Assembly (NCBI RefSeq): GCF_001719045.1
Contig: NZ_CP015423.1
Span: 434,001-498,000 of the forward strand
Length of the DNA stretch: 64,000 bases
Direction: 5' to 3'
Source: Paenibacillus polymyxa
GTDB lineage: Bacteria; Bacillota; Bacilli; Paenibacillales; Paenibacillaceae
The position numbers and the translations under genes were made by a program. Below are positions 51,817 to 60,903 of the stretch, piece after piece. Each line of letters begins with the position of its first letter. The stretch's first letter is position 1. The notes under the pieces were generated by a model that made no database searches, had not been told where the DNA came from, and worked only from the letters and a program-made list of their open reading frames with translations.

Positions 51817-51824
51817 ATGAAAAA

Positions 51825-52118
51825 ATTATTATCGACAACAACAATGATGGAGAAAAGGTATTGATTTCGTCCTCAGAGAACCGGTGCTTGGGTGGAAGCC
51901 GGTGACGAAGTAACTACTTTCAGCGCTCCTGAGTTATTGCACCGAGGTCTGTGGAATACTTCCCGGCATTAGATGCAATCGGCAGAAAACCGTTATCCTT
52001 TCGGTCATTTTATGACCGCTGAAGGCAGTCCATTGCGAAATGGCTGCGAATTAGGGTGGTACCACGATAACTCTCGTCCCTTACTATGGAGATAGTATGT
52101 GATTCGGGGGTTTTTTTG
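51825..52118 (+). promoter_or_regulatory. T-box riboswitch, probably tRNA-Ser specific
   Basis: Stem I: lower helix with a GA motif (GATGGAG / CTCCTGAG), specifier region CTTTCAGCGCTCC, AGAGA bulge and distal hairpin ACCGGTGC/GCCGGT. The T-box sequence TTAGGGTGGTACCACG is at 52051-52066 within the antiterminator. The terminator follows (CTCTCG with CGGGGG, inner TTACTAT / ATAGTA, then TTTTTTT to 52118). AGC, a serine codon followed by G, fits the specifier position and the downstream gene. The 227 bases between the terminator and serA hold nothing else I recognise. Confidence 0.92.
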
Positions 52119-52345
52119 ATGCCCGAAAACCGCAAAGCGCCTCCGCGTAAGACTTTTGATCGTCAGTTTGGTGCATAATACTATTTTATCCCTTTTCTGC
52201 GTCAATGCGTTATCACACTAGTATTTTACACCGCTCACCTGTACTTTTAGAAGCATTTCAAGTTTTTTCATGTTCTTTATGGAATGTATTTCAGTTTGAA
52301 GTACATCCTGTCCATAAAAGAAGTTAACTTTGAGGAGGAAACCAA

Positions 52346-53938
52346 ATGTTTAAAGTGTTAGTATCCGATCCGATCAGTGACCTGGGCATCCAGCAGCTGA
52401 TGGATGCAGACGATGTCACGGTGGACAAGAACACAGGTCTCAGCGAGGATGAATTGGTTCAAATTATTGGTGACTATGACGCATTACTCGTTCGAAGCCA
52501 AACTCGGGTTACCGAACGCATCATGACGGCAGGTAAGAACCTCAAGGTTGTAGGGCGAGCTGGGGTCGGAGTGGACAACATCGACCTCGAAGCAGCAACA
52601 CAACGCGGGATTATCGTTATTAACGCTCCTGACGGCAACACGATTACGACTTGTGAGCACACTTTTGCGATGATGATGGCTCTAGCACGTCATATTCCAC
52701 AGGCATATGCCAAAACCATTGGCGGTACATGGGATCGTAAAACATTCCTCGGTGTCGAACTGCGTAACAAAACACTTGGAGTCCTCGGCATGGGACGTAT
52801 CGGCAGTGAGGTGGCTAAACGTGCTAAAGCATTTGGCATGAGCATCCTCGGCTATGATCCATTTCTAACGGAAGAACGCGCTGAGAAGCTGGGCATTAAG
52901 CTGGCGAGCGTGGACGAAATTATCCGCAACGCAGATTTTATGACCGTACACACACCATTAACACCGGAAACGAAACATATGATTGCTCGTCCACAGTTTG
53001 AAGTGATGAAAAAAGGAATGCGCATCATCAACTGTGCCCGGGGTGGAGTTATCGATGAAATGGCTCTTGTTGAAGCCATTGATGAAGGTATCGTTGCCGG
53101 TGCAGCCTTTGACGTATTCGAGTCAGAGCCGCCAGCACAGGATCACCCATTCCTGAGTCATCCGAAAATTATCGTCACACCACATCTGGGTGCCTCGACT
53201 GTCGAAGCTCAGGAAAATGTAGCTATCGATGTGTCCGAGCAAGTGCTGCATATTTTGCGTGATGAGCCTTTTAAAAATGCGGTCAACATGCCTCCAGTAC
53301 CATCCAACGTCATGACGCAATTGCAGCCATATTTCTCGCTTGGAGAAAAGCTGGGCAGCTTTGCCGCTCAGATCACGAATCAGGCTGTACGTGAAATTCA
53401 GGTAGATTACGCTGGCGATTTGTCCTCTGTGGATACACAGCCGCTGACACGGTATATTTTGAAAGGTGTTCTTAGCCGTCATCTGGGCAGCGATGTGAAC
53501 ATTGTAAACTCTGTACATCTGGCCAAAACACGTGACATCCATCTTGTCGTATCTCAGGCGCCCGCCACCAAGGGTTTTACCAACCTGATTACCGTTACAC
53601 TCAAGACGCAGAGCGGCGAAGAGCAACGTGTATCTGGCACCCTGCTGGCAGGCTATGGCGAACGTATTGTTCGGTTGAACCAGTTCCCGGTAGATGTGGC
53701 ACCGGAAGCTCATTTCCTGCTCATCTCCCACAATGATAAACCAGGCATTATCGGTCGTGTCGGCACCTTGCTTGGCGAGAACGGCGTCAATATCGCTTCC
53801 ATGCAAGTAGGGCGTAAAATTGTCGGCGGTGAAGCCATCATGATCCTGACCGTTGATAAAGCTGTACCAAAAGACGTGCTGATTCAACTCGTTGGTTTGC
53901 CAGAACTAAATACTGCCCAAGAAGTAGTGTTAAATTAG
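52346..53938 (+). CDS. serA: D-3-phosphoglycerate dehydrogenase
   Basis: 530 residues; first step of serine synthesis. Catalytic and NAD-binding domain with GRAGVGVDNID, GVLGMGRIGSEVAKRA (GxGxxG 148-153), NCARGGVIDE and VTPHLGAST (catalytic His), an intervening domain (about 330-450) and a C-terminal ACT domain (about 456-530, HNDKPGIIGRVGTLLGENGV) for serine control. GAGGAGG seven bases before the ATG. Controlled by the T-box leader, matching its product. Single-gene unit with its own terminator. Confidence 0.97.
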   Translation: MFKVLVSDPISDLGIQQLMDADDVTVDKNTGLSEDELVQIIGDYDALLVRSQTRVTERIMTAGKNLKVVGRAGVGVDNIDLEAATQRGIIVINAPDGNTITTCEHTFAMMMALARHIPQAYAKTIGGTWDRKTFLGVELRNKTLGVLGMGRIGSEVAKRAKAFGMSILGYDPFLTEERAEKLGIKLASVDEIIRNADFMTVHTPLTPETKHMIARPQFEVMKKGMRIINCARGGVIDEMALVEAIDEGIVAGAAFDVFESEPPAQDHPFLSHPKIIVTPHLGASTVEAQENVAIDVSEQVLHILRDEPFKNAVNMPPVPSNVMTQLQPYFSLGEKLGSFAAQITNQAVREIQVDYAGDLSSVDTQPLTRYILKGVLSRHLGSDVNIVNSVHLAKTRDIHLVVSQAPATKGFTNLITVTLKTQSGEEQRVSGTLLAGYGERIVRLNQFPVDVAPEAHFLLISHNDKPGIIGRVGTLLGENGVNIASMQVGRKIVGGEAIMILTVDKAVPKDVLIQLVGLPELNTAQEVVLN

Positions 53939-53979
53939 TTCCAGACAATATTGAGAAGTCCATGGTTTTATAATAAAGA

Positions 53980-54010
53980 GAGGCGCCTGGCTACCCAGGC
54001 GTCTTTTTCT
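53980..54010 (+). terminator. terminator of serA
   Basis: GGCGCCTGG / CCAGGCGTC around CTA, then TTTTTCTC. Confidence 0.85.
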
Positions 54011-54094
54011 CTTATACCGTTATCTGTCATGAGAGCAATCATCATGCATGAAACAGGATGTTCCACGTTGAACAAGATAAATGTTGATTTTTCA

Positions 54095-54121
54095 ACAAAA
54101 AGCACCCTCTTCCGAGGATGC
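54095..54121 (-). terminator. terminator of resD-resE
   Basis: Minus strand GCATCCTC, loop GGAA, GAGGGTGC, then TTTTTG. The stop of resE is 39 bases before it. Confidence 0.8.
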
Positions 54122-54160
54122 CTGCAAACCGGGGTATATCAGCTGGGGCTTATAATTCTG

Positions 54161-55603
54161 TTACAGACCCAGCTTTGTTTTGTTGGAGATCGGCAGCAAA
54201 ATAGTAAATTCCGTCCCTTCCCCCAATACGCTTGTAGCAGAGACAGAGCCTCCGTGAGCCTCTACAATGTTCTTTACAATAGCAAGCCCCAAACCAGTCC
54301 CTTTATCCTCACCACGTACTCTGGCCTTATCTGCCTTGTAGAAGCGGTCGAAAATATAAGGTAGATCCTCGCTGGCAATGCCTACACCTTCATCCTTAAT
54401 CCGAATACGGATTAACTCATGCCGTTCTCCCAAAATTCGATCCGCCGCAATAGTAACCTTTTTCCCGCCGGGTGTATGTCTGAATGCATTATCCAGCAAG
54501 TTGGTCAATACCTGCTCCAGTCGGTCTTCATCTGCCTCAGGCAGCAGTAAACGTTGGCCTTGCTCATGGTAATCGAGTGTCATTCCCTGTTCCTTTGAAC
54601 GTACCGTAAATTTACGGTGAACACGCTCGATCAGCTCATTCACATCCACTTCCTGTCGGTGCATGTCTGTATGACCAGCCTCCATTCGGGCCAGATCAAG
54701 CAGATCCTTGACTAACCTTCCCATGCGTAATGATTCATCATGGATGACCTGTACCAGCTCCTCGGATTCTTCAGGGGAACCCGCCATACCATCCAGCAAC
54801 GCCTCACTGTAGCCCTGCATCATAGATAAAGGTGTACGGATTTCATGAGATACGTTGGCCACAAAATCGCTCCGCATCTTCTCCAGCTTCACTTCTTCCG
54901 TAATATCTCTAAGCACAGCTACTGCACCGCGGATTGCATTATCCGTATACAGAGGAGCCATCTGCACCGACCAGGAGCCCTTCTTGACATGGATATAGTC
55001 TCCGACATCCTCTCCCCTGTCCATAACAGTATGGAACAGAGACTGCAAAGGCTCAGGTACAGAAGCTCCAAACTCCTCCAGATCACGCTCCTGCCACTCC
55101 AGCTTTTTCCAGATATCCAACAGACTTTGTGCCGGCGGATTCGTCAAGATGATTTGTCCGCTTCTGTCGAAGGTGATTACGGCATCAGACATGCTTCGCA
55201 GTACGCTGGATAAATGGTTTTTTTCCTCATTCAGACTGCGGATCGTTGCTTCCAGTTCCGTAGACATATGATTAAAAGTTTTCGCCAGTTCTCCAATTTC
55301 GTCACTGGTCACCAGCGAAAGCCGAGTATCATACCTTCCCTCACGAATCGCATTCGCCGCCTGAATCAACAGCTGCATAGGCTGTGTGATTTTAGTAAAA
55401 AGGAATAAGGCAAAAAAGGTCGTCAATAAAAATCCGACAATGCATGTATAGGTGAACAAATGCTTGATTTCCGTCGATTCATACGCCGCAAAATTTCTGT
55501 TGATGTACGGCAATAAAAAAAGCCCTAGAAAAATAAGCACAGAGCCTACAAGACAAATGATGGTGATCCACAGCTTGCCTACCAGCGATCTCCAGAAGTT
55601 CAC
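54161..55603 (-). CDS. resE: sensor histidine kinase ResE-like
   Basis: 480 residues. Two membrane segments (about 10-32 and 51-69) enclose only ~18 external residues; then HAMP (about 70-122), PAS (about 128-235), HisKA with SHEIRTPL (His253) and HATPase with NLLDNAFRH, DEGVGIA (404-410) and GTGLGL (435-440). B. subtilis ResE has a large external domain of over 100 residues; its loss here means the signal must be read by the PAS or HAMP. Its stop/start overlaps are close: resD ends one base before this gene's start. Confidence 0.85.
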   Translation of the reverse strand: MNFWRSLVGKLWITIICLVGSVLIFLGLFLLPYINRNFAAYESTEIKHLFTYTCIVGFLLTTFFALFLFTKITQPMQLLIQAANAIREGRYDTRLSLVTSDEIGELAKTFNHMSTELEATIRSLNEEKNHLSSVLRSMSDAVITFDRSGQIILTNPPAQSLLDIWKKLEWQERDLEEFGASVPEPLQSLFHTVMDRGEDVGDYIHVKKGSWSVQMAPLYTDNAIRGAVAVLRDITEEVKLEKMRSDFVANVSHEIRTPLSMMQGYSEALLDGMAGSPEESEELVQVIHDESLRMGRLVKDLLDLARMEAGHTDMHRQEVDVNELIERVHRKFTVRSKEQGMTLDYHEQGQRLLLPEADEDRLEQVLTNLLDNAFRHTPGGKKVTIAADRILGERHELIRIRIKDEGVGIASEDLPYIFDRFYKADKARVRGEDKGTGLGLAIVKNIVEAHGGSVSATSVLGEGTEFTILLPISNKTKLGL

Positions 55604-55604
55604 G

Positions 55605-56321
55605 TTATTTTGGAACCTCCAGCTTATAACCTACGCCCCACACGGTCGTAATCATAGCCGCTGCCTCTGGCGATACCTTATTCAGCTTTTCACGAAGCCG
55701 TTTCACATGCGTATCCACAGTGCGCAGATCACCAAAAAATTCGTAATTCCAAACGTCTTTCAGCAGTTCCTCACGCGAGAAGACTTTATCTGGCGACACC
55801 GCCAAATAGTGCAACAGCTCGTACTCTTTAGGCGTGAGACTGATTTCAATCCCGCCCGCAGTTACCCGGTGCGCATCATGCTCAATGATAAGATTCGGAA
55901 AAACAATACTATTGCTTGGTACCGCCTCTTTCGTTAAAAAGGCAGTTTCCGACGAACGGCGTAAAATCGCCTTCACCCGGTAAATGACTTCTCGCGGGCT
56001 AAAGGGCTTAACCACATAATCATCGGCTCCGACTTCAAAGCCTTGTACACGGTTCACTTCCTCACCTTTGGCAGTGAGCATAATTACAGGTGTAGACTTA
56101 GTCTGACGCAGCCGTGTACACACCTCAATCCCATCCATCCCCGGAAGCATTACATCCAGTAAAATAATGCTGTAATCGCTTGCAGTCGCTTTTTGGAGGG
56201 CAATCTCACCATCCTCAGCTTCGTCAATTGCATATCCTTCTTTTTCCAGATACATCCGCAGAAGGCGGCGAATGCGTTCTTCATCATCTACAATTAATAT
56301 GCGGTTGCTTTGTTCTGACAT
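55605..56321 (-). CDS. resD: response regulator ResD-like
   Basis: 238 residues, OmpR/PhoB class. Receiver with VDDEERIRRLLRMYL, phosphoacceptor Asp56 (IILLDVMLPGMDG) and VIMLTAKGEE; winged-helix C-terminal domain with LTPKEYELLHYLAV, RTVDTHVKRLREKL and TVWGVGYKLEV. In B. subtilis ResDE turns on respiration and anaerobic genes; resABC, which precede resD there, are absent between rluB and resD here. Confidence 0.9.
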   Translation of the reverse strand: MSEQSNRILIVDDEERIRRLLRMYLEKEGYAIDEAEDGEIALQKATASDYSIILLDVMLPGMDGIEVCTRLRQTKSTPVIMLTAKGEEVNRVQGFEVGADDYVVKPFSPREVIYRVKAILRRSSETAFLTKEAVPSNSIVFPNLIIEHDAHRVTAGGIEISLTPKEYELLHYLAVSPDKVFSREELLKDVWNYEFFGDLRTVDTHVKRLREKLNKVSPEAAAMITTVWGVGYKLEVPK

Positions 56322-56357
56322 ATTCCCAGCCCCTTCGCTAAAAAAACCATTCTCTCT

Positions 56358-56385
56358 ATTTTACTATTTTCCCGTGCTTGGTCAA
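56358..56385 (-). promoter_or_regulatory. resD-resE promoter
   Basis: Minus strand TTGACC (56385-56380), 16-base spacer, TAAAAT (56363-56358), about 40 bases before resD. Confidence 0.6.
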
Positions 56386-56412
56386 ACTTTACTCTCATCC
56401 AATAGTCTCTTT

Positions 56413-56441
56413 ACACCAAAAAGGCCGGGGTTATGACCCCC
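56413..56441 (-). terminator. terminator overlapping the rluB stop
   Basis: Minus strand GGGGT / ACCCC around CAT, extended by GG/CC, then TTTTTGG. The stem includes the last codons of rluB. Confidence 0.6.
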
Positions 56442-57189
56442 GTCCTGTCCGTTTCTTTTTCGTGTTGTCTGATTTGGCAAGTTGAATGAGACGGTTGATT
56501 TCGTCCTTGGTTAAGGGTCTGGTCAGACCGCGCTTCAAGTTTTGTAGCAAAAGATCACCGAAGGCAATCCGCTTGAGTCTGATGACCGGGTGTGAAATGG
56601 CCTCAAACATCCGTCTTACCTGGCGATTTCTACCTTCATAAATGGTAATCTGGATCACAGACTCCTTACCATTCGGATCTACATCTTTATATTCTACCTC
56701 GGCTGGTGCAGTAATGCCATCTTCCAGCACGATTCCTTTTTTCAGCTTGTCCAGCTCAGTACCATGCGGAACGCCTTTGACAGTTGCCACATATGTCTTG
56801 GGCACATGATGCTTGGGATGGGTGAGCAGATTGGCGAACTCGCCATCATTGGTAAGCAACAGCAGTCCTTCGGTGTCGTAATCGAGACGTCCTACCGGAT
56901 ATACGCGTTCCTTAACGCCTTTCAGATAGTCTGACACGATTTTACGGCCTTCCGGATCGGAAGCACTCGTAATGACTCCTTTAGGTTTGTTCATCATCAG
57001 ATAGATTTTTTTCTCGGTTTTGATCGGGCGTCCCTTTACCGTAATCATATCTTGATCAGGGTCTGCCTTCGTTCCCAGTTCAGTTACGACAACCCCGTTC
57101 ACTTCCACGCTGCCCGCCTGAATAAGCTCCTCACATTTACGTCTGGAAGCTACACCAGCTTGGGCCAATATTTTCTGCAATCTTTCCAT
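56431..57189 (-). CDS. rluB: 23S rRNA pseudouridine synthase RluB
   Basis: 252 residues: an S4 domain at the N-terminus (LQKILAQAGVASRRKCEELI) and a pseudouridine synthase domain with VYPVGRLDYDTEGLLLLTND, whose Asp is catalytic, and IYEGRNRQVRRMFEAI. Matches the RsuA/RluB/RluE group; a modification of helix 89 is expected from the family. In B. subtilis rluB also lies next to spmB. Confidence 0.94.
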   Translation of the reverse strand: MERLQKILAQAGVASRRKCEELIQAGSVEVNGVVVTELGTKADPDQDMITVKGRPIKTEKKIYLMMNKPKGVITSASDPEGRKIVSDYLKGVKERVYPVGRLDYDTEGLLLLTNDGEFANLLTHPKHHVPKTYVATVKGVPHGTELDKLKKGIVLEDGITAPAEVEYKDVDPNGKESVIQITIYEGRNRQVRRMFEAISHPVIRLKRIAFGDLLLQNLKRGLTRPLTKDEINRLIQLAKSDNTKKKRTGRGS

Positions 57190-57267
57190 GTTCGCTAATT
57201 CACCTCATGCTAATGATACCCATCCATGAGCAAAATCACAACCCCCGTTCAAAAAACGATGCAGAAA

Positions 57268-57798
57268 TTAAAATACAAGCAGGCAAATGGCAATGGCTGC
57301 CACAAAACCAACCACATCTGAAAATAGTCCTACCTTCAAAGCATACCGTCCATTGCGGATACCTACCGCACCAAAATATACAGTTAGCACATATAGCGTC
57401 GTGTCTGTGCTGCCCTGAATCGTTGAGGCGATCCGACCGATCATGGAATCCGGGCCATAAGTGCGAATTAGATCCGTCGTGAACGCAAGTGAACCGGTGC
57501 CCGTCAATGGACGAAGCAAGCCTAAAGGCAGTACCTCACCGGGTACACCCCAGTGTTTAATCCATGGGGTTACCCAGGAGATCAAATAGTCTAAAGCGCC
57601 GGATGCTCGAAAAATGCTAATCGCCACCATCATGCCTACGAGATGAGGAATAATGCTGATGGCGGTAGAAAAGCCGTCTTTGGCTCCATCCACAAAAGAA
57701 TCGTAGACAGGTACCTTTTTAGCATATGCATATAAAGGAATAAAAGCGAGAATAACCGGAATGGCCCAAGTCGATACGAGGTTTATAAAATTAAGCAT
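57268..57798 (-). CDS. spmB: spore maturation protein B
   Basis: 176 residues, a nucleoside-recognition (Gate) domain membrane protein with five or six segments. VKVPVYDSFVDGAKDGFSTA-like start (KKVPVYDSFVDGAKDG), PLTGTGSLAFTTDLIRTYGP and IQGSTDTTLYVLTVYFGAVG are conserved. SpmA and SpmB are needed for spore-core dehydration. GAGGGAGG before the ATG at 57796-57798, seven bases after the spmA stop. Confidence 0.93.
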   Translation of the reverse strand: MLNFINLVSTWAIPVILAFIPLYAYAKKVPVYDSFVDGAKDGFSTAISIIPHLVGMMVAISIFRASGALDYLISWVTPWIKHWGVPGEVLPLGLLRPLTGTGSLAFTTDLIRTYGPDSMIGRIASTIQGSTDTTLYVLTVYFGAVGIRNGRYALKVGLFSDVVGFVAAIAICLLVF

Positions 57799-57805
57799 GC
57801 CTCCC

Positions 57806-58549
57806 TCATCCTTTCCAAGTGGTGTCCCTGCCCTTGGCAGCCGTGATTCCCGTTCGCGGAACGGCAGGTGAAGATACGGGCAGCGTCGTTGAAGAGGCAG
57901 CAGATGTTGGTGCTGATGAGATGAGTGGTGCCAAGGATGTCTGGGACGGCGGAATCGCTGGAGGACGGCGGCGCAATTCTCGACTACGGTACCAACGGTC
58001 CGCCGCAATTGCGGCAAAGGTGGCTATTGCGGTCGCTACCAGTGTCGTACCGACGATTTCTGCCGGATGTGCGGAATGAAAATTAAGCCGTATCGCGATC
58101 AACGTCGTAGGAATAAGCGTAATACTGGCCGTATTCAGGGCGAGCAGCGTACACATGGCTGGTGTGGCGGTTTGCTTATCTGGATTGAGCGTCTGCAACT
58201 CTTGCATAGCCTTGATTCCCATCGGTGTGGCTGCATTCCCCAGACCCAGCAAATTGGCGCTCATATTGGACAAAATGTAACCCATAGCGGGATGATTACG
58301 CGGAACATCAGGGAAGAGAAAGGCAACCAAAGGAGAAAGCAGCTTGGATATTTTCTGTAAGAGCCCACCATCTTCAGCCAGCCTCATCATGCCCATCCAA
58401 AACACCAGCACACTTATCAGTCCAAAGCACACTGTAACCCCCGTAGTTGCCCCGTCAAAAGCTGCTTTCGTCACCACCTCAATATTTCCCTGCGCGGCGG
58501 CAAATATAAATCCAATACAAATCAAAGCCACCCATATGAGATGAATCAT
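57806..58549 (-). CDS. spmA: spore maturation protein A with C-terminal extension
   Basis: 247 residues, longer than the ~196 of B. subtilis SpmA. The conserved Gate domain spans about 1-195 (GMMRLAEDGGLLQKISKLLS, SNMSANLLGLGNAATPMGIK, LALNTASITLIPTTLIAI). The extra ~45 residues are Pro/Ser/Ala/Thr-rich and end RDTTWKG. GGAGGAATCAGCC precedes the ATG at 58547-58549. Confidence 0.92.
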   Translation of the reverse strand: MIHLIWVALICIGFIFAAAQGNIEVVTKAAFDGATTGVTVCFGLISVLVFWMGMMRLAEDGGLLQKISKLLSPLVAFLFPDVPRNHPAMGYILSNMSANLLGLGNAATPMGIKAMQELQTLNPDKQTATPAMCTLLALNTASITLIPTTLIAIRLNFHSAHPAEIVGTTLVATAIATFAAIAADRWYRSRELRRRPPAIPPSQTSLAPLISSAPTSAASSTTLPVSSPAVPRTGITAAKGRDTTWKG

Positions 58550-58608
58550 GGCTGATTCCTCCTTTTCCCAATGATGTGACACGTCCCAGCTCTAATTTCC
58601 TGCTGGCC

Positions 58609-59871
58609 CTAGGCTCCAAACAAATTTTTTAGGATTTCGTTCCATCTGCTCGTCCAACCTTGTTGCTGAGTATTGTTCGCAGGATCTTGTGCAGTTGGAG
58701 CCTCTTGCTGTGGATGTACGGTACTTTGAGCAGGCAGCTTACTACCTTTTTCATACACAGGAACAGAACCGATAAGTTTACCTTCCAATAGGAATTCGAC
58801 CCGCCCTCGTAAGCCAAAAGATACGTCCGCTCTGTCTGCAGAAGCAGAATTTTTATACAACACCAGTCTTTTGTGCAACTGGGTCTTCTCACCATCATGT
58901 AAAGGATAGGCAAAGCTTGTACCTGTTAATAGTGGGTAACCATCGATAGGTTGCTGCTTGTCCGTAATCGGGATGAGCGGATAATATCGGAATCCGTAAT
59001 CAAGCATACGTGCATGATCGTTCCAATCGTCCCCGTCATTCAAGGTAACGGCAGCGAGCTGGCGACCGTCCCGTGTGGCAGAGCTGACCAGACAGCGAAA
59101 CGCTTTTTTGGTAAAGCCTGTTTTCACACCGTCAGCTCCCTCATACAGCCGCAGCATTTTGTTTTTGTTGTGCCATGAGTAGTCCCAAGAATCGTTGGGA
59201 TTCGGTGCTTTTTTCAGTTCTGTTTTTACGATACGGGCAAAAGTTGGATTATGCAGCGCATAAGCAGTTAGCCGGGCCATATCATTGGCTGAGGAATAAT
59301 GTCCCTCGGCATCCAGCCCGTGAGGATTAGCAAAATGTGTATGGCTTAGCCCAAGCTGAACCGCCTTGTCATTCATCAAATGGACAAATCCCTCTTCCGT
59401 CCCCCCCACATGCTCAGCAATGGCAGAAGCGGCATCATTACCAGAACGGAGCATTAAGCCGTACAGCATATTTTCCAGCGACATTTGTTCACCCATTTGC
59501 AGAAAAAGCGAGGACCCTTCTTTGGCATACGCGGTTGGACTCACCTTTACCCGGTCCTGCAAGCGTCCATGTTCAATGGCCACGATTGCAGTCATAATCT
59601 TGGTCAGGCTGGCAATACGTAGCTCCCGGTCACCCTCGGTAGAATAAATGATTCTTCCTGATGTGACATCAATTAAAGAAGCAGCCTGTGCATGGGTTCC
59701 TATTGCGGGCGGCGCTGCTTCTGTTTTTATCGCTCCCCGAACGGGCTGTGGACTCAGCAACGTAAGCGGCAATGAAAAAATAAGCAGAAGCACCAGCGGC
59801 AAAACAAATGCGCGTGCCTTATTCAAGAAATGGCTGTGGTCCGCGTGAATGTGTTGCTTTTTTTTAAACAT
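58609..59871 (-). CDS. dacB: D-alanyl-D-alanine carboxypeptidase (spore cortex, DacB-like)
   Basis: 420 residues, penicillin-binding protein of class C type 5. An N-terminal membrane segment (about 20-42) and then the active-site triad: SLTK (Ser88-Lys91), SGN (143-145) and KTG (250-252); a C-terminal beta-rich PBP5-C domain and a Gln/Ala/Pro-rich tail follow. In B. subtilis dacB-spmA-spmB is one sigma-E operon that adjusts cortex cross-linking; the order is the same here. GGAGGAATCCAA precedes the ATG at 59869-59871. Confidence 0.88.
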   Translation of the reverse strand: MFKKKQHIHADHSHFLNKARAFVLPLVLLLIFSLPLTLLSPQPVRGAIKTEAAPPAIGTHAQAASLIDVTSGRIIYSTEGDRELRIASLTKIMTAIVAIEHGRLQDRVKVSPTAYAKEGSSLFLQMGEQMSLENMLYGLMLRSGNDAASAIAEHVGGTEEGFVHLMNDKAVQLGLSHTHFANPHGLDAEGHYSSANDMARLTAYALHNPTFARIVKTELKKAPNPNDSWDYSWHNKNKMLRLYEGADGVKTGFTKKAFRCLVSSATRDGRQLAAVTLNDGDDWNDHARMLDYGFRYYPLIPITDKQQPIDGYPLLTGTSFAYPLHDGEKTQLHKRLVLYKNSASADRADVSFGLRGRVEFLLEGKLIGSVPVYEKGSKLPAQSTVHPQQEAPTAQDPANNTQQQGWTSRWNEILKNLFGA

Positions 59872-60088
59872 TTGGATTCCTCCGGTTTTGAGCAAGTCTT
59901 GTACCATTCTATGTCCAAGCTGTTCAAAGTATGTCCACCTTTATAACAGAAAATTCCTTTACGGGACAGCCATTAGCCGCTCTCTTTTTGCTCTCTTTTT
60001 GCTTTCTTTCTGCATAAACCAAGCAACTTGCCCTCCCGAGTACATATATATTAGTTACCAAAGTTAAATATGGATCGGGGGTTACATC

Positions 60089-60811
60089 ATGCTGCGTCTC
60101 CAGTTTGAAATGATTTTAAGATCGCGGATTGTAGAGTCCGCAGAAGCATTGCATCGAAGCGGTGTATCCTTTGCCACTTTTGCTACCGCACGTTGCAACC
60201 AGCAATTTTGGGATTTAACGGAAAAGGGTGGTTTTCAGATTAAAACAGGTGTCACTCCGGGAGAGGGGATCAGAGACATTTTTTTAAACGGTCATCAATA
60301 CGCTTTTGAATGTGCAACAGCTATGGTTATTGTGCTGTACAAAGGAGTGCTGGATTCCATTCTGGAAAGTGAGTTTAATCGGATTTTTGCAGGTATGCTG
60401 CTGTATGACTGGCATTATGACAGTGACCTCAGGCTCATACAGCAGCAAGGGAGTCATAAAGCAGCTCCTGGCGATATTCTGTATTTCAACAATCCAGATG
60501 TGTCATCTGAAACATTGGAATGGAAAGGAGAAAATGTAGTTAAGTTGAAGGAAGACTTGTTTTATGGACATGGGATTGGCATCTTGCCGGCGAAGGGTAT
60601 TATCGATTCCCTGAATCAACATCGTCGGCCGGAAGCCACGGTATCTGCTTATTTGACGAATGAAGTGGTCTATCCGGACTTCATCTACTTATCGCAGTTC
60701 GCTACCGAAGGAAATCGAAAAAATGAATTGTCGCTGCATACTTTGTATCACCAGGAATACAGTCACCGTATACATGCTGTCATTGGGGGAAGGCAGTATA
60801 TTCTGGGATAG
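60089..60811 (+). CDS. tgl: protein-glutamine gamma-glutamyltransferase (spore coat transglutaminase)
   Basis: 240 residues, like B. subtilis Tgl from its residue ~45 on. RRIVESAEALHRSGVSFATF-like start (RSRIVESAEALHRSGVSFAT), GIRDIFLNGHQYAFECATAM with catalytic Glu74 and Cys75, LLYDWHYDSD, YFNNPDVSSETLEWKGENVV, and YGHGIGILPAKGII. The B. subtilis N-terminal ~45 residues are missing; a stop in frame nine codons upstream shows this is not a wrong start. GGGGGTTACATC precedes the ATG. Tgl cross-links coat proteins such as GerQ. It is a lone gene, divergent from dacB. Confidence 0.85.
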   Translation: MLRLQFEMILRSRIVESAEALHRSGVSFATFATARCNQQFWDLTEKGGFQIKTGVTPGEGIRDIFLNGHQYAFECATAMVIVLYKGVLDSILESEFNRIFAGMLLYDWHYDSDLRLIQQQGSHKAAPGDILYFNNPDVSSETLEWKGENVVKLKEDLFYGHGIGILPAKGIIDSLNQHRRPEATVSAYLTNEVVYPDFIYLSQFATEGNRKNELSLHTLYHQEYSHRIHAVIGGRQYILG

Positions 60812-60830
60812 GGCCAAGTGTAAGCAGAAA

Positions 60831-60876
60831 AGAAGGTATTCCTTAGCCTATACTCGGCTTTGGGATACCTTCCGGA
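60831..60876. terminator. terminator between tgl and gerW (convergent)
   Basis: GAAGGTATTCC ... GGGATACCTTC with a long loop. On the minus strand TTCTTTTCTG follows, so gerW is better served. Confidence 0.65.
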
Positions 60877-60903
60877 GAGAACGCTTTTCATTTCCAATGA
60901 CTT

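Noticed and set aside
53123-53887. Minus-strand open frame of 254 codons
   Set aside because: Antisense to serA, which has all its catalytic motifs; no binding site or family match.
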